NCBI GenBank assembly: GCA_964020975.1
Contig: CAXHWN010002418.1
Location: 62,001 to 126,000 of the forward strand
DNA: 64,000 bases
Direction: 5' to 3'
Source of the DNA: Hermodice carunculata
Lineage: Eukaryota > Annelida > Polychaeta > Eunicida > Amphinomidae
Shown: positions 25,201 through 37,200 of the stretch, piece after piece
Position numbering within the stretch: position 1 is the first letter of the stretch
Layout of the letters: every line of letters starts with the position of its first letter
Program-made: the position numbers and the translations under genes
Notes under the pieces: generated by a model
Told to the model about the DNA's origin: nothing
Database searches by the model: none
The model's input: the letters and a program-made list of their open reading frames with translations, nothing else

Positions 25201-28200
25201 AATAAACATTCTTTCAGACCCAATCAGAAACACAAGGCTGTTGTGCGTTTGCTCAGCATTTACAGATTCATCCCAATTCTTTCAAGTTCTCTGCAATTCA
25301 TTTTGAAAAGTTAGAAGAGAGATCAACAACACATTATTGAAGTCATCTAAAGTGAAGGTCATTACTTGAATATCTTGAAGCTGTGATCTCATTATAGTTG
25401 AAACAGGAAACAAAAATACTTGAAAGTATTAGAGATCCTTGTAAAAGTATCACAATAAAATTATACTACTATTCTGTGTTTTTGCCTGCAGGGGGCGTTG
25501 TCAATGTGATGCCATTTTTGTACAGTAAAATCGCTCCAGTCCAGCAGCAGGTAAGCTTCATACTGTCATTGGGAGTGGGCATCATCATCGGCATCATCAT
25601 TGCCATCTCCATCACTGACATTGTCTTCTTCTTCTTCTTCTTCTTCTTCTTCTTCTTCTTCTTCTTCTTCTTCTTCTTCTTCTTCTTCTTCTTCTTCTTC
25701 TTCTTCTTCTTCTTCTTCTTCTTCTTCTTCTTCTTCTTCTTCTTCTTCTTCTTCTTCTTCTTCTTCTTCTTCTTCTTCTTCTTCTTCTTCTTCTTCTTCT
25801 TCTTCTTCTTCTTCTCCTTCTCCTTCTTCTTCTCCTTCTCCTTCTTCTCCTCCTCCTCCTCCTCCTCCTCCTCCTCCTCCTCCTCCTCCTCCTCCTCCTC
25901 CTCCTCCTCCTCCTCCTCCTCCTCCTCCTCCTCCATCTTCATCATCACTTCTTTTTTTTGTTCTCTGCTGTCAAGTCATACATTGTTGCCATATTTAGAG
26001 GAAAAAAATGTGAAATTGTATTTCTCCTTTCGATAGTGTTCCAAGTCAAATATATTGAGACATTAAATATGGTTAATATAAAAACAGCATAATTTGACTT
26101 GGTTTAAGGCTATACCACATGACAGATGAATAACTTTTGATTTTGTTGGTGAAATCTATCATTGATGTTATATTTGTTATGTGGTAGTGAAAATTGATTG
26201 TTTCTTATGAAATTAAAAAAAAAAAAAACAACAGCCATCTGAAAGATGTTTAATTATGTATGAACTCTAACTTTGAGTTAGGTGTGATGCAGGTGGGTTT
26301 GATATAAATCCGATGTTCCAACTTTCCCCCATAAAAGGTACACAGTTCAGCATTGTCATACATCTATCGTGTATATTTTGATAAGGACATTCCTCAAAAT
26401 ATTACAAGTGTCCTTAGTTTCATTTTCAGATTGTTATTTACCCTTACAGAGAAGACAATTTTGAGTAAAGTGCCGGTAGGGATGACATTCAAATTTTGAT
26501 GTGTCAGAACTTCATTAAACAGTGCATCAGATCTTTAAGATTATTTTATAATATAATTTTGTTTGTCTGGTTGTTTATTCTTATGTTTTGTCTATGTAGG
26601 TCAGAGGGTTCAGATTGTCTATTGCCATGGGACTAGCAACTTGTGTAGTACTAAATATATTATGGTAAATATTTGTTGTATTTTACTCATATTTTTGTCT
26701 GATTTGAAAGGTTTTCATTACTTGCTGTTGTTGTTTTGGTGTTGTTATTTACATTTTTAGCACTTCAATAAAACTGTTTTTAAACCTTAAGATGCCAAGA
26801 CTTTTGAGATGAATCCAGTGCTTTTGTAGTAAAACACATTTTCTGTACAATTAGTCTGAAATATTAACTGGCTGGCAGTTGCTCGAAAATGAACCAAATG
26901 GTGGGTAGTGCTTAGAAAGTTTGCAAGGACAGATCTAGGCTTCAAGAATGTGCAGTAAAAATTGCAAATGTAGGCATAACTGGCAAATACTCAGTTGTGG
27001 TCCATTAATAATTCATTGTAGTATATTTTAGCCATTTGTACATTTCTTTAGCCAAATTCAAGAAACAAACGTATTTAGCTAATAGCCAGAGGGGGTCCCT
27101 GGATTTGTATGGTACAGTACATACAGCATTGCATGTAATGGTTATGATGAAGTTCAGTATCTTGGTCTTCTCTGCCATTCTTCAAATTGCTGCTGAAAAG
27201 ATAAAAGTAGGTCATAAAATAGTGATTCAGTACCTGGCAAGCTTGTAAATGAAATTAAGTTGATAACATGGATTTAAAATTTGGCCACAAAACAGAAGAT
27301 TTCCATGATGTGCCCAGATAATATCTAATATACTTGCAAACATTTACCGTAAACAATTGTCAAAAACAATGTCACTCAAACCACTTTCTATAATTTAAGT
27401 ATTGTGAACCATTGTTGATTGCACTCATCAGGTAAGATATGTCACTGTATCACTTTTGTTGATGAAAATGTGACTTTTATTATAGATTTAAGCTGTTGTC
27501 ACCATATTATGGTTAGTTTCTAAATATTGAGGTTCTCACAGCTGCATTGCTTTCAAAGCAGACAGGTCAAAGCTATGTTCTTGCTCTCCACTTGAGTGGA
27601 GTGTATATGAAACTTAAGTGGAGTCAAGTGGAATGGAGTATATTGGAACTTAAGGATATACATTAGGTTAGCAGTGACTTTCATAAATACACGTAGTTAC
27701 ATATTCTGACAATTTTATAATCCGAGTTGAAGGTCAAGGTCAATTTTTTTTGGCTAGTTGGAAAAGAGGGGTAATATTGTTAATAATCTGCATCCCACAG
27801 TTTTTTTGTTAGGCCCATATAACTTTAAGGGCATATCAAGTGAATAAAAATTTATGTTGACGTCAATGTTGGTGGCGCCACCTATAGTATACAGGTCAAA
27901 ATGTGAAAATCTTGTGACCAGTCCAGCATCCTTAATTTTTTATGGATTTTCATGAAGTGTAGTGGTACTGTTGAAGAGGTCAAAATTTCGATACTTATGA
28001 TACTAGTGGTGCCACCTATAATTAAATGGAAATTATGAATTAAAATGTCATGAAAGATACAAAATTCCATATCTTGAACAAATAATTGACTCAGACATGT
28101 CAATTTTATAGGCTATATATATCATGTCCAATGCTAATATGTTATGTAATATCAGTGACCTTGACCTGTTTCTGTGACGTCACCAGTCCTGTTAAGTTGA

Positions 28201-31200
28201 AATAGGGGATTTTGCAGTGGTAAGGGTATAGTTTGGACATTCCAAAGAGAATTTAGCCTCCAGATCGAAATTGCACTTGAGTACATTGTATATGAAACTA
28301 AACTTGGTTGACCTACTTTTGGGGTCACAATGACTGTTTGACCTTGACCTATTTTTCAAGGTCATTAAGCACTTGAGAAAAGAACATTTAATTCAATATC
28401 TTGATAGAGAATAAGGCAAATGATACCAAATGTACTAATAACATACTACCACTCAGTAGGTTTGCTGGGCACACTGTGGTGGCAGTACACATCAAGTGTA
28501 TCACAGGTAGCTGTTAAGAGTCCACAAGACTACTGTAAAAAGCTACAGATTAACCCTTTTCCCCTTAAACCGGCCAAAACTAGCTGGTGGTCAAATGCCA
28601 TCAGCTTCAATATTTTTGACTAATTTCAGTGATGAAAACTATTTTGATAAGAATATTAGGTGAAACCCATGAACATATTAAGAAGCCCAGGTCAACAGCC
28701 CAGGAAAGTTGTTGACCTAGTGTATTCAAGGGAGAAAGGGTTAATTGTCAGTGTGTATACTGAAAGCTTTCAAAAATGTGTATAATTACAAAGATATTTG
28801 TTGCCTGCTAAACAGACCTGGCACCTTGTATTGCTCAGTATGCCCAATGTACTGATGCAGTAGATCAAGAGAAATGGGAAGCTTGGTCTGCCGAGGTGGC
28901 AGATCTGTTTGGAAACACATGCATTTGTTCATATCACATATTGATGTCAGAGGGTGACCTCAAAACAACAGGGAAAAGAGTCGAGTTGTACATTGGGCTG
29001 AGCACATTGTGCATGTAAGCATTAGTGGATCAGCACAGCACACAACAGGACAATTTCAACCTTTTTAGTGCAATTCGGTGAAATGGGCCATTTGGAGGAA
29101 AAAAAATAGCATTTTTAGTTAAATTTGGCCAAAGTAGTGGACCTTTGTGAGAGACATTTTATTGAAAAAATGGCCTTCAGAGTAGCACTTGGATGTAGCT
29201 ACTATGGTCACTGATGGGAGTATACGTCCCTCCCCCAAGGTCCACAGACCTCGTTGTGTTACTGACCATATGGCATCAGGACTAATCTCACAACACAGTG
29301 AGTGGCCCAAGTGACTGCCCATGTTGCACCTGTTACTCTAGTCTCTCCACAAAACTCATTAAATGACTGGCCATTTTGCATCCATTGTATTGTATTCTGT
29401 CCACACACCTCATTAAGTGACTGGATATGTTGCAGCCATTACTTCCATTACTGCATTCTGTCCACATACATCATTAAGTAACTGGTTATAAGGCGTCCAT
29501 TTTTATTATACCTCCATTAAAAATCCAGTCTCTTGATTGGCTAAATTAGCAGTTAACATTTTTCGTGTTACCTGTAAGTATGTGCCCTGTTAACCACAAC
29601 ACATTTTTACCCTGGGGGCACTACATACCTGACCCGACCTTGGCCCCCAAAAGTAGATGGATGGATTGTTTACGCACAAGGCAAGCTGACACACCCAACA
29701 AAGTCTGACAGAACAGTTCTTGTGTTGATTTGTGGTGCTTCGTGTTTCTAGTCCAGCCCTTGAGTTCACAGTTTCGCATGACCACACAGGCAAGGGCACC
29801 CTTTCCATGGCGTAACCTGTCCCCACAGGCAAGGACACAGTTTGTATAATGTAGCCTGTCCACAGAGGCAAGGACACCCTTTGTATAGTGTAGCCTGTCC
29901 ACAGAGGCAAGGACACCCTTTCTATAGTGTAGCCTGTCCACACAAGCAGAGACAGCGTTTCTATAGTGTACCCTGCCCACACAGACAAGGGCAGCCTTTT
30001 TATAATGTACCATGCCCACACATGGTGAGGTGACTGGCTACATGTACATGGCATCCATACCTGTGTATTGCCCACAAAATTTGATTAAAATGTTGCATGA
30101 GAAATTGACTGATGGGCTTGGCAGAGCATGTGGTTGGTTCACAGACACATTGTACATTAATAAATTGATCAAATCTCCAAAGCTCTTGACTGTTTCTGTT
30201 ATGAGAGACCACCTGCCTTGAAGGATCCCATTTGTCAGATACTCCACATTGTAATTTGTAGTGTTCATGTTATTTATATACACAGTGAAACCTGTTTTGA
30301 GAGACCATTGTGCTGAAAGACCACCTGCATTTTCAGACCATGTTTTCTATGTCCCTTTTGCTATTTTTCCCATGTTATTATACCTCCATTGAGAGACCAC
30401 CTGGCTTATGTGACCACTTTTTGGCTTGCTCTAGGGGTGGTCTCTCAAAACAGGTTTCACTGTACTTCCAATGACAGACCACCCATTGTAGAAGAAAATG
30501 AATTGCTGACTCCCCTGGGTACTCTTTCAGAACAGGTTTCCCTGTATATAATATCTAGACAGTTAAGGTGGAAATTAAGTGAGTTTCAGTACAGAAGGAA
30601 TGTACTTATTTTACGTTTGGAAATGATGTATACAAGAGATTGAATTGATTAATGAGTTGATTACACTGGTCCTTACAGGTGCTGGGCAGTCTTAGATATT
30701 GTACCACAACGAAAGACATGCCACATGTATGTGGAAGTGAACAATGCCTCATCTATACCCACAGTACCCAGTGTACACACAGACAGCATGACCTGTAACA
30801 ACCTGTCTCTAGAAAGGTCAGTACCATGTGTTATCATGTAATCCTTTTGTTATCATGCCCCCCCCCCCCCCCTCCTATCGGAGGATGGGCATGTAGTAAT
30901 CACCTTTTCCATGCTAATGGCATTATATAATTATAGTAATATGTAAAGACTAAGGAGTATTGCCAAAAATATGATGATTATAATTATTATTATTACAGAA
31001 ACAAATTGATAACAAGTTTAGTTTAACATTAGCAGTGCCACCTTTTTAAAAAATGAAATGGACGCTTACAAGTGGATGAATACATTTTTCATAAATTAAC
31101 TCTTTCCTCCATAGCCAACAGCTTGTTTTGACATGGGTTGGGCCCCACATGACCATCCTGTGTGCAAGATAGCTGTTAACATGGGGCAGCTTGTCTTTAT

Positions 31201-34200
31201 AGGTCTTATGTACAATTCTGTTAACTCATTCTATACTATGGTCACAGATCTTGGTCAGTGGTTCTGGCACTGCCTGGCAAGTCATGCTGCAGCTGCCGCA
31301 AGGGCAAAGGCAGCTGTAGCATGACTTGCCAGGCAGTGCCAGAACATCTGACTTCAGACTTTGGGGCATGTTGGTACTTGAACGGAAGCTTTTCATGCAG
31401 AATTTAAATGTGCAATTGTCATCTTAAATCTAGGTAAATATACGGAAAAATCAGGGACTGGTATGGAATGAGTTAAAAATTATTTGTCATCACTATGGAA
31501 CATCATCAAAAAGAGTGAAGCAGACGACATTTGACCATTAGGCGGTTTGAGCCAATTTGGGGGGGGGGGGGGGATGCATGTATTGTTGCAAAGAAGAGAA
31601 GGGTCATGTTACAGGTTTTTGAAGTTGTGTGACATGAGCCACAGCTTAACCCTGGCAATCAAAGGGGGTAAAGGGTATTTCTGTACAGGTAAACTGGGAC
31701 ATTTTATTTCTGGTAGCAGCATACTGGAAGCCCTTTTATTTTCTGTACTTTGTACTCGATCATTCTTATTTTCTCTTTGCTGTATTGGGGCAAAATCACT
31801 TCCTGTGCTAGCATGCTGAGACCCCTCACCCCACCACCACCCACCCACCCCAACCCCTCCATAGTTAGACCCTTTCTATCTGACTTTCTCAGGGTATCTC
31901 AGTCAGGTAATGAGAATTCCCACTTTTGAGCTGTAGAGCCAAATGATTCCTAACATTAGTCAGGGAGTCTTCTTGACCAAAGGGTACATGTAACTGTGGA
32001 CTGTACGCCTTTAGAGCCGCACTTACAAGCTGGGGTAGTGTTTTATGACAAATTTTGATCTAGAAATGGCTACTTGATTTTATCTGTATAAAGTCATGCC
32101 ATCATTGCATGTAAATTACATATCAAACTGCAGTCATAAATATGCTTATTATTGCTGGAATTTATATTTTGTAGTGCTTCAGAGAATGGAGAGATTTCCA
32201 CATTACCATTAACAAAAGTAAGATTGATTTACATTGTATCATGTGCTTCAAGTACTTGTAGAACCTTAAACCATCTCATAGCAGTGTAAGGTTCTTTATC
32301 AAGTTGAAAATTTAATCAGTAAGGTTTATTTTGTAAGAGATTTGCTTTTTGGGATTGTTGTGCATTCATCTGTTCATCTGTCTAATTTACTTATTTTTAT
32401 GTTGTTAACTTTTTAAGTGCCAAATTTTTTACTGAGTCAACAGCTTTTCTCGACGCGTATTGGGCGCATTGTGCCCAATGTGTGCCGAGAAAAGCTGTTG
32501 ACTTGGGGTATTCTCTCTGGAACTATAGGCATGCTGGTACTTGAATGAAAGGTCTTTTTATGAGGAATATGAATCTTAGATCCTAATGATAATTCACACT
32601 AGTTTCAGAAAGACTTAAAATGCTTCAGAAAAATTTGCACAACGATACGTTGTGCTCTTCATATTTCACTACAAAACTTTCTAAAGGTAATTTCTGAGGA
32701 ATGACAATTTCTGTGTTTTAACACATTTTATTTTAATTTTTTTAAAGTGTTTTACTAGCATTTGCAAAATGTTTGGCATTTTGATAAGAAGCCTATGTAC
32801 ATGTATGGTTGTATTTACAGATTATACACTCGCTGTACCCAGCCTACGACTGGGTGGCTATTGTGGTGGAACTCTTCATCATGATCAGTATCACTGTGTC
32901 CTATCTCATCAATGGGGCTGCCATGCACCACACGTGTAAGTCGTACTAAGTATCTCCTACATGTAGAATGGCACAGTTGTGGACATGCTAGATAAGAAAT
33001 ATAATTAATAAGAAAAAAAAAGAAAAAAATGGAGATATTGAAGTTAAAGTTTATGTTGCATGTAAAGTTTTTGAGTATGTTGATTTTGAGATCGAAACAT
33101 TTTTGATGTTGATGTTGAAAGAAGGACCCGGTAGGGGGAGTCCCATTAATATATATCCCAGTAGTTTACTTGGTACTTTTCAGCATTAGTGTGTGGTAAA
33201 AACCTGAACATCATAGAAACATAGAAGAGGTACTTTTCAGCATTAGTGTGTGGTAAAAACCTGAACATCATAGAAACATAGAAGATTGTGTGTAGTCAGG
33301 ATACTTACTGGATTTATGTGAAAACTATCAACTTTTCCTGTGAAACTATGGTTAATGTATTTTCAGTTGCATATATTTTCAACAAATTGTAAAAAATTAC
33401 AGTGAATTGTGATTGTGTATATTTACAGTGTGTGGATGGGTGGATTCCGTGTGGGCCAAAGATAAATTGAGTAGCTATTCTAACAGAATACAAGTGTCCA
33501 CCAGGTGTCAGTGCTGTAATACTGTCAAGTAGGTACACTTTAGAACAATCTGTATTCTAAAACTAATGTTGGAAGCCGGTTCTATATAATCCAATTAAAC
33601 TTTTTTGTTAGTGGTCCACATATCATTTTTATTCAAGTAGTTACTTTTCCTTTTTAGGTCAGCTGACTTGTGTCAACTGAGCTTTTATTAGGTCCCGCTT
33701 GTTGGTGCGATATTGCGTGAACTGTGATTGTTACTTTCAGTCATGGCTGCCTGTAAACCATCCATTTGGTATTCCTTGGTCCCCATTTTGTACCACATTT
33801 CAAGGCAAGATTCCTGTCTTTGCTGGTCCCATCCATTTTACCCATAAACACCATTGGGAAGTACAGTCGAACACAACACGCAGCAACATGGGATTTTTGT
33901 GTGTGATACATGTTATTAACTTGCCTATTTACTGCTCGATTTTTATGACATAACCACCATCGACCTCAAAATTTTCTGGATTTAAACACAGAGCTCACTC
34001 ATTTAGGCATATGCAGAAGGATTTGGTTATATAATACACCTACTGTAGCATACCCATTCAAACCAAAGTCAGCAACGTAGATCAAACATCACAAGAGGAG
34101 AGGTGAATCACGCAGATAGTACTAGTGATCACACTTTGAGGTGGTCGTGCCGAATTATGAACAAAGTTGTTCACTAGGTGGTGATTTTCAGGATCTCTAA

Positions 34201-37200
34201 TTTTTGACAACTTTTTAAATAATGGTACCTGTCAGTTATTGCAAACATTCCTGTTGATTCCTTGTAAGTCATTGAGGATGGCAATAGAAGTTCACAATCC
34301 ATACATGAAAGGTCTGCTGAGCATAGGACTGTCACAGCCCTCAAGTTTAAAAAGCATCTGAAGTGAGAAAAGAAAAGAATTTTACCCTTGTCCCTTGAAT
34401 AAAGACAGAACAGAGAAAAGAAAAGAATTTGAACTCTGCCCCTTGAATAAAGACTTAATCGACAGCTTACCATGACATGGGCTGTGTGTTAATAAGCACC
34501 AAGGAAAGTTGTTGATGCGGGGCATGTTGACAGGTCTGACGTACAATTCTCATTCAAATTGTTTTCATTACTGTTGAAATTGGTCAAAAATATTCAAGCA
34601 GCAGATATTAAACCACTAGCCAGTTTTTGCTCATTTAAAGTGACAAGAGTTAATGGGTGTTACATGTAAGTGTTTTCAGTGGACATGTACACATTCATCT
34701 TCACTGTTATACTTTCAGGGTCTGTCAGTCTGTGCTGTCTCTGGTTGCTTTCACCATCGTATTTGGAGTAGCCATGCTTAACCCAAAGGTAATTTTCAAG
34801 AATTTGTCTTGCTTTATGTTTGCTGAACACTTTCAGTCATTCCCCCTGTCAATTACGACCAAGTTTGAAATTTAGCCAACAGCTTTCATTGGCATGGGTT
34901 GGGTTCCAAACATTGGACCCATGTCAAGGAAAGCTGTGGACGTGGGGGGGGGGGGGACATCTTGATAGGTCCCATCTACAATTCTTACTTGAATTTTCTT
35001 ACCCTGGTGGCTTTATTGGCTGATGGGATGTTGTCATCTTCCTGTCTGTTCACGTGTCCATCCGTCCTTGTGTTACTCTTGTGGACGTAATAACTGTTGA
35101 ACAAATTGAACTAATATATATATAACAGTGCTATCATGAAACTTGTACTGTAAAAGCATCTCATTGGAAGCTTGCCTATCATCAACAATCAGTGACCTTG
35201 AGCCATTAGCAAGGTCACCCGGGGAAATTTTTTTTTCCTTCACTGATGGGATCTTAAGCTTGTTCCAACCATACTTTTGAATTGCTGTTGAAATTAAGGA
35301 CATTGAAGTAGATGACGTTTGACCACTTGCTGTTTTTTCATCAAACATGTTTGTAATTTAAGCATTGGTTTTTAATGATTTGTAGTCATAAGATGGTCAG
35401 TCATCTGTTGTCGATCCATTGTCATCATCATCTATTGACATTTCACATTTTTGACTTCTCCTAAATAGTTGGCTAGATCGTCTTCAAACTTGGTGGGGAT
35501 CAACTTGGGCTGTCTATGCCAAGTTTGAAGATGATCTAGCATGTTCCATTGATTTTTATCCTTGGCACATAAAGTGCCGGAGGGTATTGTCGTCCCTTGC
35601 ATTGTCCATCCGTCTGTCCACCTTGTCGACATTAGCGCGATATCTACAAAACTGTTCAGTGTAGCTGTACCAAATTTTTGTCACGGAAGGACCTTATGAT
35701 GGATCAGGTGCCTCTTGAAAACCAGCTTCCTCTGATTATTTTAAACGTTTTATGAAACTTTTAATGTATGGCATCAACAATGATGACGTTACCGCGATAT
35801 CTCAAAAAATATTGACAACAGATTTCCCAAATTTTTGTCAGTGATGCATCTTATGATGGACCAGGCATCTATTTAAAACAAGCATCTGCTTTGTATTTAC
35901 AAATTTTTATGAAATTCTAAAATATTTATGGTTTAGGCCATCTGAGTGGTGCACAAGTGGGCGACGTTACCATATCTAAAAAAGGATTCAATGCACCTTC
36001 CCCAATTTTTTTTCAGAGATGCACATCATAGTGGACCACATTCCTATTGAAAACCAGCTTCTTATTATTATCTTTAAATTTGTTATGAAACTTTTGAAGT
36101 GTTGATTTGATGGCCGGCTACTGAAGAGGATTAAGAAGTCCTGTGGAAATAACCACCACACCTGACGATGACACCATATATGCTTTGTTAGTTTCTAGAA
36201 TGTTGTTTACAGGATGCTGAGGGTAATGGTTGCCTGTGACCTTCGATGTGACGCTTTCACAGGAGCTGATGCGTGTGGACGGTGGCCATTTTAATCAGGG
36301 ATGATAGTGGAATAAAGGGAATAAATAGGGGGGGGGATGGGAGATACTGGGCATTTTTGGATCACTTGAGTGCTTCCATGTGGAATAAAGATATAATGGG
36401 GGTTGTTGGGGTAAGAGTCATGGGGTGAAACACGCAGCATACAGCGGGCATGGACACAGCCCCACCAGAGGTGCAGACTTTTGTAGAACTGTGGTTTATA
36501 TCTTCAGATTTTTTAAGATGTTTTAAATGTGGCCACAGTGGCCAGACATGTGGCCACAGACTTGGACCAGTCTTCTAAGTTTCTGGGATACTGTATTGGT
36601 AATATTGTACTATGTGTGTGGCCACATAGGCACTCTGCACGTATAATTCAGTATGGCTGGACTGTCTTCAAACTTTGTGGTAATGCACCTTGACTCAATC
36701 TGCACCATGTTTGTTCACTACATGGTACTGCTGGCTTTTCCTGATTTTCAATAGATTATTGAAATAAGGAATTATCGATGAGAGTACATGTACATGTCAT
36801 TGTTACTATAGGATACCAGCAACTGTGACCAATTGACTTATGTCTCAGTAATGGTGGATCCTAGGCCCATGCTTAGTATGAAACACTAAATGGAAAGTAC
36901 CTATAGGGTTTGAGGTTTTACTGATTTTAACCTAAAAAAGCCAAACTGAAGCCTTGGTGTATATCTTGGTAATGGTGGATCCTTGGCCCACCATTACTAT
37001 TAAACACTAATAAGAAATTACTTGTAAGTTTTGTTGTGGTGTTGTTAATCTTGACCTTGAGTGACATTGAAAGGTCAAACAAACATTGGCTTTTATCTTG
37101 GTAATGGTGGATCCTGTCACATTTCATCCAAAAAATGATGACTGCAACAGTGGTAGTGGATACTTGGATATGGCACAGTGATAATAGTCTTACAGAAAAG

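Noticed and set aside
25398-26036. Poly-Phe/poly-Ser and poly-Lys/poly-Glu frames
   Set aside because: Trinucleotide tract in an intron; only 25492-25550 is a supported exon.
29590-30075. 161-codon minus frame
   Set aside because: Produced by the 39-bp tandem repeat, whose length is a multiple of three.
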